A stretch of DNA of 64,000 nt from Mangrovibacterium lignilyticum. Lineage in GTDB: Bacteria; Bacteroidota; Bacteroidia; Bacteroidales; Prolixibacteraceae. Below are positions 17,405 to 25,607 of the stretch, piece after piece. How positions within the stretch are numbered: the first letter of the stretch is position 1; every line of letters begins with the position of its first letter. Location: NCBI RefSeq assembly GCF_010882175.1, contig NZ_WKLH01000001.1:1257464-1321463 (forward strand), in the 5' to 3' direction. A model generated the notes under the pieces. The model ran no database searches. It was given only the letters and a program-made list of their open reading frames with translations, and was not told where the DNA came from. The position numbers and the translations under genes are program-made.

Positions 17405-17959
17405 CTACTTCACCCGCCCCGGGTTTTTCTTGATAAATTCACCCCAGTTTTTATACCCGGCTTTGGCTACCGGATTTTTCATTTGCAGGTAATGACAAAC
17501 AGCCACAGCAATCGCATCAGTCGCATCCAATTCAGGTGGAAGGTTTTCAATCTTCATGGTATTCTTCAAAAAATAAGCGACTTGTTCTTTCGCTGCCCGC
17601 CCCATACCGGTAATCGACTGCTTGATTTTCAACGGTGCGTATTCAAATACCGGAATGTCGCGCGAAAGTGCAATCCCCATGATAATTCCCTGGGCACGTC
17701 CCAGCTTCAGCATGGCCTGAATATCTTTCCCGTAGAATGGTGATTCAATAGCCAACTCATCAGGCATGTATTCATCAATCAATGCCTGTGTGCGTTTAAA
17801 AATGTGTTTCAACCGGAGGTAGTGATTGTCGTAGCCGGCGGTTTTCACCACACCAACCTGTAAGATCCGCGGTGTATTGTCTTTCACCTCAATCAGTCCG
17901 TAGCCCATCACAATTGTTCCCGGGTCGATGCCTAAAATGCGTTTTCCTTCTAAACTCAT
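17405..17959 (-). CDS. ruvC: Holliday junction resolvase RuvC
   Basis: A 184-residue RNase-H-fold resolvase. The first catalytic Asp is in GIDPGT (residues 10-15), a Glu in ELAIESPFYG, and the final acidic cluster in ELDATDAIAVAVCH. These are the four-acid active site of RuvC. It cuts Holliday junctions together with RuvAB. It lies 3 bases after a DMT transporter gene, at the end of a TPR-DMT-ruvC transcription unit; ruvAB are not nearby. Confidence 0.96.
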   Translation of the reverse strand: MSLEGKRILGIDPGTIVMGYGLIEVKDNTPRILQVGVVKTAGYDNHYLRLKHIFKRTQALIDEYMPDELAIESPFYGKDIQAMLKLGRAQGIIMGIALSRDIPVFEYAPLKIKQSITGMGRAAKEQVAYFLKNTMKIENLPPELDATDAIAVAVCHYLQMKNPVAKAGYKNWGEFIKKNPGRVK

Positions 17960-17962
17960 GAA

Positions 17963-18892
17963 TTATTGTTTCGATTGCCTCAACCGATTCGCCCGTAACA
18001 GTTTGGGGAAACGTAAACGAACTTGCTGAATCAGAATCCCTAAAAGTATAAAACTTAAACCAATAAAGGTGGTTGCGTAGATGGTTTCGTGCAAAATGAA
18101 ATGAATGAACACCAACGAAATAAAGGGAAATAAAAAGACGAAGTTTCCGGTAACCGCGTTATTTTCACTCTTGTGCAGCGCATAAATCCAGATCACAAAA
18201 GTTACGCCCAACTCAAAAAGCCCAACATACACAGCCGACCAGAAAGCGGTTCCGGAAAGCGGGAAGTTGAAAGCGTCGCGTTCAAAAAAGCTATAGCCCA
18301 GCAAAAAGATTAGACCAAAAATGAAGTTCCAGGAGAGTACAACCAAGCGATCCCGCTTATCACGGGCATTGAAAATCCAGTACAACGACCAGATAATACT
18401 GCTTCCCAAGGCCAACAAAGCTCCCAGTGTATTGGTGCGGGCAAAGCCATCCCATCCACCTTGGGACGAAATAAAGACGACACCGACAAAACTGCAACAA
18501 ATGGCAACCAGGTTCTTCCAACTCAACTTTTGTCCCAGCAAGGGAACCGACAACAATGCCAATGTCACCGGCCAAACCATATTCAGCGCCTGAGTAACCT
18601 GCGCCGGATTTAACGAATAGGCCTTGAACAGAATCAGATAGTAGAAGAAGGGGTTCATAAAGCCCTGAACGGCCGATTTCAGAACTTGCCGGGATGAAGC
18701 AGAACGAAACTCAGCCCACTTGCCGGAAAGGAGCATCACGATTAAAAAAAACACCAGCGACACCACCGAAGCCACAAAAATCAACTGGAAAGGTGTAAAC
18801 ACTTGCAAAGCCAGCTTGAAGGCAGTTGCGACAGTTGACCACAACAGCACAGCCAATAAGGCCAACAGAATAGCCGATTTCTGATTCTTCAT
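17963..18892 (-). CDS. EamA/DMT-family transporter
   Basis: A 309-residue inner-membrane protein with about ten transmembrane segments in two repeats, each with the EamA pattern (LLWSTVATAFKLAL near the N-terminus, ALGSSIIWSLYWIFN at the second half). Such proteins export or import small metabolites; the substrate cannot be inferred. Its ATG is the base directly after the TPR gene's stop, and its own stop is 3 bases before ruvC, so the three genes form one tightly packed unit. A basic tail (RFPKLLRANRLRQSKQ) is cytoplasmic. Confidence 0.88.
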   Translation of the reverse strand: MKNQKSAILLALLAVLLWSTVATAFKLALQVFTPFQLIFVASVVSLVFFLIVMLLSGKWAEFRSASSRQVLKSAVQGFMNPFFYYLILFKAYSLNPAQVTQALNMVWPVTLALLSVPLLGQKLSWKNLVAICCSFVGVVFISSQGGWDGFARTNTLGALLALGSSIIWSLYWIFNARDKRDRLVVLSWNFIFGLIFLLGYSFFERDAFNFPLSGTAFWSAVYVGLFELGVTFVIWIYALHKSENNAVTGNFVFLFPFISLVFIHFILHETIYATTFIGLSFILLGILIQQVRLRFPKLLRANRLRQSKQ

Positions 18893-20770
18893 TTAAAGGA
18901 ATGTTTTGTTGGCCGGAACATTAGCCTCCGGTTTATCATCAAAATCGCCCCGCAGCTGGCGGAACCAGATTCGCGCCTGTGCCACATGTACACTTCCGGG
19001 ATGATCTTCCAACAATTTAAGGTAATAGGCTTTTGCCTTTTCCGGATCATTTAATTTGGTGCGGTATAAATCGCCTAACTCAAGCAAGGCATCATCGGCC
19101 AATAAATCGTAGGGATATTCAGTGATGATTTGCTCCAAAAACGTAGCAGCCTCCGCCCATTTTCCTTGCTGTTTCATAATGGCAGCCTTGCGGTAATAAA
19201 TATCGTCCTGCAAACTGTGAAAAGGATACGCTGTTTGCAAGCTATCCAGCACTGCCCAAGCGCTATCAGTCTGATTGCGGAACAACAACAAATCAGCCCG
19301 TGCAAACAGTTGCAGCGGAACACTGGTGGTATCCAGATTCATGTTGTTACCAATGAACAGCGCCAATTCCATCGCATCATTGGCAATCAGTTTCGAAGTG
19401 CTGGCTTTCAACACATCCAACTGCGCTTTGGCCCACGACATTTCACCCATATAATAGCCCAAACGTGCTTTCTTCATTTTCACCTGGTCGCCCAACTCAT
19501 TGGTTCTGTTATTCTCGATCACCTGCGAATACAACAGAATCGCTTCATAAACATCGCCCTTCAAAACGTAAACATCGCCCAGTTCGGTCCTCAACTCATC
19601 AATTTCAAAGGGTTGCAAACGGGGAACCTCCATGGTAAAATCCAACAGTTCTACTGCTTTATCCGGCCGTTTCAAATCAAAGGCCAGCAAATGTGCATAG
19701 TCGAGCATTAAAGTCTGTGTTTCGGCAAGGTAGCCCAGTTCTCCAAAGCATTGTTCAAACTGAACCGAGAGCTCATCAGGGGTCAGAGCACCCTCGGCGT
19801 TTGCCCGAAACTGCTGATAGAGCAGATCCATCCGCACCAATTTGGCTTGATAGAAATAGGGCGTTTTCTCCCCCTTTGAGATCAGGTAGTCGTATGATTT
19901 TAACGACTCCTCAAATTCATCATTCCGGGCAGCAATACGCGCCAGCTCCATGATCATCGGCGATTCGTCAATTCCCCGCTTATCCAGTGCAATCTGTTGG
20001 CGCAAGGCCTGTGTGTAATTTTTTTCCTGCAAAAACAACCAGATCAACAAGCGGTTATAAACAATCACATCCGGATCTTGCTGCATGCGTTTCAGTAACC
20101 GCCCCCGAAGTTGCTGACGAAGGGAGTTGTCAACATCCAGGCGAAAAGCACTTTGCACTGCACTTTCCATCCGGTCCAGCGTCTTTTCATCTTGTCGAAT
20201 CATATCCAGATACACATCAAACATCCGGGTGTAATTCCGCTGATACAGGTAAACACGTCCCAACTCGAACAAAAAACTTTCTTCCGGAATTTTAAGAGGT
20301 GCCTGCAAATACAACTGCTCGGCATACCCATATTCACCTTTGGTCAACAAGGTGTTCGATAACCGAATATAATCTCCCCGGGAGGGGGGGACAACTTCCA
20401 AAGCCTTCTGCAGCTTTTTGTCTGCTTCATCATCCTCTCCCCGTTTTTTGAGCACAACTGCCCACTGCACATACAGGGTTGCCTGTCTATTGTCTTTTCG
20501 CAAAGCCTTTTTGATTTCCTTTTCCGCGTTCTCCAGATCACCGCTTTCAGTCAAACAGGTCAGGTACAAATCGAAGTAATAGCTGCTGCTGGTCGATTCG
20601 TAAAGTTCATCGTACAAAACAGCGGCTTTGGCATAGTCACGTCCCTGGTAATATCGGTTGGCCAACTGAGCTTTTGTTACATCAGGCATTTGCTGTGCCG
20701 GTGCAACCAGGCTCAAAGTCAGAAACCCGACTACGAAACTGAGATAAATCCAAATTTTATGCTGTTTCAT
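18893..20770 (-). CDS. Secreted TPR-repeat protein
   Basis: A 625-residue protein with a Sec signal peptide (hydrophobic to about residue 23, cleavage near APAQQ) followed almost wholly by helical tetratricopeptide-like repeats; clear examples are ANRYYQGRDYAKAAVLYDEL, the AEKEIKKAL region and the C-terminal DDALLELGDLYRTKLNDPEKAKAYY region. The C-terminal third resembles YbgF/BamD-type periplasmic TPRs. It is probably a periplasmic scaffold; the partner is unknown. I chose ATG 20770 over an in-frame TTG at 20779 because the signal peptide then begins correctly. TAGTTTTG at 20777-20784 is a possible -7 element almost abutting the start. Confidence 0.85.
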   Translation of the reverse strand: MKQHKIWIYLSFVVGFLTLSLVAPAQQMPDVTKAQLANRYYQGRDYAKAAVLYDELYESTSSSYYFDLYLTCLTESGDLENAEKEIKKALRKDNRQATLYVQWAVVLKKRGEDDEADKKLQKALEVVPPSRGDYIRLSNTLLTKGEYGYAEQLYLQAPLKIPEESFLFELGRVYLYQRNYTRMFDVYLDMIRQDEKTLDRMESAVQSAFRLDVDNSLRQQLRGRLLKRMQQDPDVIVYNRLLIWLFLQEKNYTQALRQQIALDKRGIDESPMIMELARIAARNDEFEESLKSYDYLISKGEKTPYFYQAKLVRMDLLYQQFRANAEGALTPDELSVQFEQCFGELGYLAETQTLMLDYAHLLAFDLKRPDKAVELLDFTMEVPRLQPFEIDELRTELGDVYVLKGDVYEAILLYSQVIENNRTNELGDQVKMKKARLGYYMGEMSWAKAQLDVLKASTSKLIANDAMELALFIGNNMNLDTTSVPLQLFARADLLLFRNQTDSAWAVLDSLQTAYPFHSLQDDIYYRKAAIMKQQGKWAEAATFLEQIITEYPYDLLADDALLELGDLYRTKLNDPEKAKAYYLKLLEDHPGSVHVAQARIWFRQLRGDFDDKPEANVPANKTFL

Positions 20771-20961
20771 ATCCTGCAAAACTAATATTCTTCACCGAGT
20801 CCAATACCGAAATCCGGAAGCTTCAACCTAAAATAATCAATTCGCTCGTGCCAACGGCTACAAACAGGCTATTTTTTAGTTTGAAGGTGAAACAAGCGGT
20901 TGAATTTCATTCAGCTGAACGGGGATAATTCATTACTTTTACCCGAAAATTACCAAAAATC

Positions 20962-21825
20962 ATGAGTGAAGACACACAGCCTCGGCCTCGTCTGCCACGT
21001 TGGATGAAGATGAACATGCCAAAAGGTGAAAGCTACTCGAAAGTAAAAAACCTGGTGGGCAAGCATGGGTTACACACCATTTGCGCCAGCGGCAACTGCC
21101 CCAACATTGGCGAATGCTGGAACCGCGGAACCGCAACCTTCATGATTTTAGGCGAGATCTGCACCCGCAACTGCAAGTTTTGCGGCGTAAAAAGCGGTAA
21201 GCCACTACCAACCGATCCAGAAGAAGCCAGTCGCGTGGCTGAATCGATTCGCCTCATGCAGCTCAAACATGCCGTGGTCACTTCGGTCGATCGCGATGAT
21301 TTACCCGATTTAGGTGCTGCAGCCTGGGTGGCAACCATTCGCGAGATTAAGGCTGTCAATCCAACCACCAAGCTCGAGGTGCTGATTCCCGATTTTCAGG
21401 GACGAAGAGAATTGATCGAACAGGTGATTGCCACGGAGCCCGAAGTCATCTCGCACAACATGGAAACCGTTGAACGACTCACTCCGCAAATTCGGAGTGT
21501 TGCCAAATACCGGCAAAGCCTGGAGGTGTTACGGATCATTGCTGAAAGCGGACGCGTTGCCAAGTCGGGCATTATGCTGGGCCTGGGCGAAACCAGGGAA
21601 GAGGTCTTACAAACCATGGACGACCTGCTGCATGTGGGCTGCAAGGTGATGACCATTGGCCAGTACCTGGCACCAACGACGGCTCACCTACCCGTTGTAA
21701 ACTATATTGAACCCGAACAATTTGAGCAGTACCGAACAATTGGGCTCGAAAAGGGTTTTTCTTTCGTCGAAAGCAGCCCGCTGGTGCGCTCGAGCTACCG
21801 CGCCGAAATGCACGCCGAAGCATAG
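20962..21825 (+). CDS. lipA: Lipoyl synthase
   Basis: A 287-residue radical-SAM enzyme that inserts two sulfurs into protein-bound octanoyl groups. The auxiliary-cluster motif is CASGNCPNIGEC (C41, C46, C52) and the radical-SAM motif is CTRNCKFC (C67, C71, C74). The C-terminal SSPLVRSSYRAE contains the conserved Arg-Ser-Ser-Tyr end with the serine ligand of the auxiliary cluster. lipB follows about 100 bases later on the same strand, so both steps of the endogenous lipoylation route are together. It is divergent from the TPR gene. Confidence 0.97.
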   Translation: MSEDTQPRPRLPRWMKMNMPKGESYSKVKNLVGKHGLHTICASGNCPNIGECWNRGTATFMILGEICTRNCKFCGVKSGKPLPTDPEEASRVAESIRLMQLKHAVVTSVDRDDLPDLGAAAWVATIREIKAVNPTTKLEVLIPDFQGRRELIEQVIATEPEVISHNMETVERLTPQIRSVAKYRQSLEVLRIIAESGRVAKSGIMLGLGETREEVLQTMDDLLHVGCKVMTIGQYLAPTTAHLPVVNYIEPEQFEQYRTIGLEKGFSFVESSPLVRSSYRAEMHAEA

Positions 21826-21926
21826 CCAGTTCGCAGTATTCAGTTGCAACAAACGTCCAACGTCTGGATGACAGGCAACTTGAAGCTTGCAGCTTTTGAA
21901 ATTTGAAACTTGAAATTGAAACACTT

Positions 21927-22595
21927 ATGGCACAATTTACATACGAAGACCTGGGGTTAAAAGAATACAAAGCCTGTTGGGATTACCAGGAAAGTATCCT
22001 GGCGGATGTACAGGCAGATAAAAAAGCCAACAATGGCCCAACAGCCCTGAACCGTTTTTTACTGGTCGAACACCCGCACGTTTATACGTTGGGAAAAAGC
22101 GGCGACGAGCACAACCTGCTTGTTCACGGCGAGTTTCTGAAAAAGATTGAAGCGACTTTCATCAAGATCAACCGGGGTGGCGACATTACTTATCACGGAC
22201 CGGGACAGCTGGTTGGCTACCCGATCATCGACCTGGAATACTACCACATCGGGGTACGCGAGTACATCGAGAAGATGGAAGACGCCATTATCGCGACCCT
22301 CGCCCACTACGGCATTTCGGCAGGCCGCAATCCGGGTGCTACGGGAGTGTGGCTCGACAGCGACATTCCGGCGAAAGCGCGCAAGATTTGCGCCATTGGC
22401 GTGCGCGTGAGCCGCTATGTCACCATGCACGGTTTTGCCCTCAACGTCAATACCGACATGCGTTACTTCAGCTACATTAACCCATGTGGGTTTCTGACTT
22501 ACGGGGTGACTTCACTGGAGCGCGAGCTGGGCCGCAAAATGGATATGGACGAAGTAAAAGCCGTGGTCATGGAAAAATTCAATGCCATTTATTAA
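21927..22595 (+). CDS. lipB: Octanoyltransferase LipB
   Basis: A 222-residue enzyme that moves octanoyl from acyl carrier protein to lipoyl domains, the step before LipA. The catalytic Lys153 is in KARKICAIG and Cys187 in INPCGF; the segment RGGDITYHGPGQLVGYPI is diagnostic. The ATG at 21927 is chosen; an in-frame TTG at 21903 would add residues encoded by an AT-rich stretch of near-repeats (TTGAAA units) in the spacer. Likely in an operon with lipA and the mutarotase. Confidence 0.96.
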   Translation: MAQFTYEDLGLKEYKACWDYQESILADVQADKKANNGPTALNRFLLVEHPHVYTLGKSGDEHNLLVHGEFLKKIEATFIKINRGGDITYHGPGQLVGYPIIDLEYYHIGVREYIEKMEDAIIATLAHYGISAGRNPGATGVWLDSDIPAKARKICAIGVRVSRYVTMHGFALNVNTDMRYFSYINPCGFLTYGVTSLERELGRKMDMDEVKAVVMEKFNAIY

Positions 22596-22619
22596 TCAAC
22601 AAACCAAAAATCAATCAAC

Positions 22620-23522
22620 ATGATAGACTCAGATGAATTAGATGATAAGTTCGGAATTGAAGGTGAAGTTGGGTTCATGGAAATGGACGGCGAGCTCGTT
22701 TTCATCAACGTTTCGAATAAATATGCGGATGCTGACATCTGCCTTTACGGTGCCCATGTGACCAGTTTCCGCCCGGTGCGTACCATGGAAATGTTGTGGA
22801 TGAGCTCCGAATCGAATTACGAAGAAGGAAAAGCGATTCGTGGCGGTATTCCGGTTTGTTTCCCGTGGTTTGGCCCGCACAAAACAGACAGCAGCCTTCC
22901 CCAGCATGGCTTTGCACGCCTGATGTATTGGGATGTGCTGGCAACCAAAAGCCTTCCGAACGGAGAAACGCAGGTTGATCTGATCCTGAAGTCATCGGAA
23001 GAAACCAGGAAATACTGGCCATACGACTTTGAAGCGGTGATGCACCTGACGATTGGGACAACACTGACGGTAACCCTGGACGTAAAAAATACATCGGCCG
23101 AAAGCTTTGAGTACGGATGTGCGCTGCACAGCTACTTCTTCATCTCGGACATTGCCCACATCGGCATTGAAGGATTGAAAGGATTGAGCTACCTCAACCA
23201 GCTGACTGGTGAAACCGGCAAACAAGACGAAGACGTGTTGCAGATCAGCGAACCACTTACCCGCCATTACCAGAATACGGAAACACCGGTGGCCATTGCC
23301 GACGAGGGTTTCCGCCGCCGCATCACCATTGAAAAAGCAGGCAGTAAGGTAACAACCGTCTGGAACCCGGCCGAAGAAGCTTGCGCCGGAATGGGCGACA
23401 TGCCCGATGATGGTTTTGCCAACTTTGTATGTGTTGAAGCAACTGCTTCGTTCGACTACATGATCACTGTTGCCCCCGGAGAAAGCTTCCAAACATCGCA
23501 GGTGTTTGGCGTAGAAGAATAA
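22620..23522 (+). CDS. D-hexose-6-phosphate mutarotase (YeaD-like)
   Basis: A 300-residue aldose-1-epimerase-fold protein. The segments IRGGIPVCFPWFGPH and LPQHGFAR, with an active-site His in each, and a later Glu in FVCVEATAS, match the glucose-6-phosphate 1-epimerase group. It interconverts alpha and beta forms of hexose 6-phosphates. It starts 24 bases after lipB and is followed by a terminator, so it is probably the last gene of that transcript, with no evident functional tie to lipoate. Confidence 0.9.
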   Translation: MIDSDELDDKFGIEGEVGFMEMDGELVFINVSNKYADADICLYGAHVTSFRPVRTMEMLWMSSESNYEEGKAIRGGIPVCFPWFGPHKTDSSLPQHGFARLMYWDVLATKSLPNGETQVDLILKSSEETRKYWPYDFEAVMHLTIGTTLTVTLDVKNTSAESFEYGCALHSYFFISDIAHIGIEGLKGLSYLNQLTGETGKQDEDVLQISEPLTRHYQNTETPVAIADEGFRRRITIEKAGSKVTTVWNPAEEACAGMGDMPDDGFANFVCVEATASFDYMITVAPGESFQTSQVFGVEE

Positions 23523-23545
23523 AAATAAGATCTCAGATATTTCTA

Positions 23546-23577
23546 AAGCTCCGGTCTCTCAAAGGCTGGAGCTTTTA
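23546..23577 (+). terminator. Terminator after the mutarotase gene
   Basis: An 8-bp stem AAAGCTCC / GGAGCTTT with a 15-base loop and a short T run, 23 bases past the stop. Confidence 0.7.
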
Positions 23578-23583
23578 ATTTCA

Positions 23584-23905
23584 CTGCAAGCTTCCTCCAC
23601 TCCTCCGCAAAGGGCGCAAACCCTTCTGCAAGCTTCGCAGACCTAATCGCAAAAGTCGGAAACCCTCCCGCAAGAGATTAAAATGCTATCGCAAGAGCCG
23701 GAAGCTCTCTCGCAAAAGATGCATATTCTCCTGTAAGAGATAAACTCTCCTATTAAAGAGTGAGAACCTCTCCTGTAAGAGATAGATTCTCCTCTGCAAA
23801 ATACGCAGACGCCATCGCAAGAGACGCGAATGCTCCTGCAAACTATGCAGACGCTTCTGCACAATCCGCGAAAACATCCGGAAGACCTGCAAAACGTAAA
23901 GCTCG
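23584..23905. repeat. Degenerate 21-bp tandem repeat kept in exact register
   Basis: The core GCAA (or GTAA/TTAA/GGAA) recurs at 23586, 23607, 23628, 23649, 23670, 23691, 23712, 23733, 23754, 23775, 23796, 23817, 23838, 23859 and 23880, a spacing of exactly 21 each time. Unit consensus is roughly TCCTGCAAGAGACGCAGACGC, with many substitutions but no insertions or deletions. Because 21 is seven codons, the minus strand reads as leucine-rich heptads (for example RRIYLLQ ERFSLFN) from 23910 down to 23584 with a single in-frame stop at 23686-23688. No ATG or ribosome binding site goes with that frame, so I list it as a repeat and not a gene. Confidence 0.8.
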
Positions 23906-24041
23906 TTCAAATGGATCAGCCTAAGAGACTGTCAATAGTGTCCTTTCAATTGCCACATCCTTGTCTTTCAACATCAATAAACAGGAAACCCGATAGCCCA
24001 ATTGGGAAGTTTCGTAAATTGTTAAGAGTTACGAATCATGC

Positions 24042-24578
24042 ATGAGCGAGAAATTTCAAAATAGATACAGGATACCTTCAACACGGCTGCGGCATTGGGA
24101 TTACGGCAGTATTGCGGCCTATTTTGTACTCATTTGCACACAAAACAGAGAACAGATCGGGATTGAAAAAATGCAGGCATCAGTGATCGGTACCATGCCG
24201 CAACAATGTTGACTGGAAATCCCGAATCATTTCCCCTCTGTGGTGTTGGACGAATTCATTGTCATGCCAAACCATGTGCGCGGGATTATTGTCATCCAAA
24301 AAACCGATCCGGATACCATTGACGTCCGTGTAGAGGCGTAAAATTTTGCGCCTCTACCATCCCACAATCAATTTGGTCCCCAACCGCAAAATTTGACATC
24401 CATTATTCGCGGGTTCAAAATTGGCGTAACCAATTACGCCAGGAAACATCAAATCCGATTTGCCTGGCAACCGCGGTACCACGATCACATCATCCGCAAC
24501 GATGAACCGTTTGAACGAATCCGACATTATATTGCAACCAATCCTGAAAATTGGCAGACGGATAAATATCTTCGGTAG
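24042..24578 (+). pseudogene. Inactivated RAYT (REP-associated tyrosine transposase, IS200-like)
   Basis: One frame from the ATG at 24042 encodes a recognisable Bacteroidota RAYT: MSEKFQNRYRIPS and YFVLICTQNREQ at the N-terminus, LEIPNHFPSVVLDEFIVMPNHV in the middle, and FAWQPRYHDHIIRN plus HYIATNPENW at the C-terminus. It is broken by in-frame stops at codon 57 (TGA, where a Trp is expected) and codon 100 (TAA). The catalytic HUH motif also reads H78-V-R80, so the second His is lost by a single base change. The nucleophile-region Tyr (HYIATNP) is kept. The reading frame is otherwise intact, so decay is recent. Confidence 0.88.
24330..24357. repeat. REP-like palindrome inside the RAYT remnant
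   Basis: GTAGAGGCG at 24330-24338 pairs with CGCCTCTAC at 24349-24357 around an AAAATTTT core; one mismatch keeps it from being a perfect 28-bp palindrome. This is the style of repeat that RAYTs mobilise. A much degraded relative (TAGAGACGCG ... CGCTTCTA) lies at about 24583-24608 just past the gene. The second in-frame stop of the pseudogene falls inside this element. Confidence 0.7.
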
Positions 24579-24623
24579 TCCTTAGAGACGCGCTATTTTC
24601 CGCTTCTACATACAAAACAAAAA

Positions 24624-24665
24624 AAACCTTCGCCTATTCCCTATAACAGGAAGACGAAGGTTTTT
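24624..24665 (-). terminator. Terminator after the activase gene
   Basis: Read on the minus strand, AAAAACCTTCG pairs with CGAAGGTTTTT, with an inner CTTCC/GGGAA helix, then a T-rich run. It ends the glycyl radical enzyme-activase transcript 25 bases past the stop. Confidence 0.88.
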
Positions 24666-24689
24666 GGATTTATATCAGAACGATTTCTT

Positions 24690-25598
24690 CTATCCTCCAA
24701 CAGTGGTTTTTATCCCCTGATCTGCAAAAATTTGTTGAGCCAGTTGCATCATTTCCTCCGAAGGAGTTCGCAATTCACCGGGTTCATAGTTAGACCCCAA
24801 CTTTTGGTGCTTATTCCTCGCAATATCGTGATAGGCCAACAGGTTTACCTCCTTACGTGCCCAAGGTATTGAAGCCAGAAAAGCGGCTTCGTTGCGCAAC
24901 GTTTCTTCATCGGCATTCACCCCGTCAATGAAAGGGATCCGGATAATGAAGTCGCTGCCATTTTCGGCCAATACCCGAATGTTTTGCAGGATCTGCTCAT
25001 TGGGAACGCCCGTGTATTTCCGATGCACATCAGAATCCCAGGCTTTCAGATCGACCAAAAACAGCTCGGTTCGTTTGGCCACTTCGAGCACCAGCTCTTT
25101 TTTGGCAAACAGCGTGGTATCGACCACCCGATGAATATCCCGCTCCCCGCAACGGTCGAGTAGGTCAATCAGCTTTTCGCGATGCATCAGCGGCTCTCCT
25201 CCCGAGAATGTCACTCCCCCTTCGGAATGATCGAAGAAGATTGTCTCGCGTTCGATGATGCGCATCAGCTCCGACGTTTGGTACTCACGCCCCGACATCT
25301 CGCTGGCTTTGGTCGGACAAACCTCCGCACATTTGCCGCACAGGGTGCAGCGTTCTACATCGGTTACAATCCCGTCGGGTGTTAGTTTCAGCGCATCGTA
25401 AGGGCAAATTTCGATACACTTCACTGCCCCGATACATTTGTTTGCCGTGTACATTTTCTGGGCGTGATCGAGCATACTTTCCGGGTTATGACACCACACA
25501 CACGACAGCGGACATCCTTTGAAAAAGATGGTCACCCGAATGCCCGGCCCGTCGTTAATGGCGTATTTTTTAATGTCGAAAATCAGACCTTTTCCCAT
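24690..25598 (-). CDS. Glycyl-radical enzyme activating protein
   Basis: A 302-residue radical-SAM activase that installs the glycyl radical on the enzyme encoded just upstream. The radical-SAM cluster motif is GCPLSCVWC (C29, C33, C36). A ferredoxin-like insert lies at about residues 52-100. Its second half is complete (CTLCGKCAEVCP: C84, C87, C90, C94), but the first reads CIGAVKCIEICP with Ala58 where CxxCxxCxxxC needs a cysteine. One cluster would therefore have an incomplete ligand set. Length and order fit the PflA/HypE type with the two-cluster insert. Its ATG is 9 bases after the enzyme's stop. Confidence 0.92.
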   Translation of the reverse strand: MGKGLIFDIKKYAINDGPGIRVTIFFKGCPLSCVWCHNPESMLDHAQKMYTANKCIGAVKCIEICPYDALKLTPDGIVTDVERCTLCGKCAEVCPTKASEMSGREYQTSELMRIIERETIFFDHSEGGVTFSGGEPLMHREKLIDLLDRCGERDIHRVVDTTLFAKKELVLEVAKRTELFLVDLKAWDSDVHRKYTGVPNEQILQNIRVLAENGSDFIIRIPFIDGVNADEETLRNEAAFLASIPWARKEVNLLAYHDIARNKHQKLGSNYEPGELRTPSEEMMQLAQQIFADQGIKTTVGG

Positions 25599-25607
25599 CG
25601 TTGCTGC

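Noticed and set aside
20771-20779. Extended TTG start of the TPR gene
   Set aside because: It would put three non-signal residues before the signal peptide; the ATG at 20770 fits better.
23584-23905. The repeat block as a CRISPR array
   Set aside because: The units are 21 bp and degenerate throughout, with no conserved 24-40 bp repeat, no unique spacers of even size and no cas genes nearby.
23686-23910. 74-codon leucine-rich frame within the repeat block
   Set aside because: It starts at TTG, has no upstream ATG or ribosome binding site, and is a product of the 21-bp repeat. I list the DNA as a repeat.
24393-24578. 61-codon open frame as an independent small gene
   Set aside because: It is the in-frame C-terminal part of the RAYT pseudogene, with the HDHIIRN and HYIATNP motifs.
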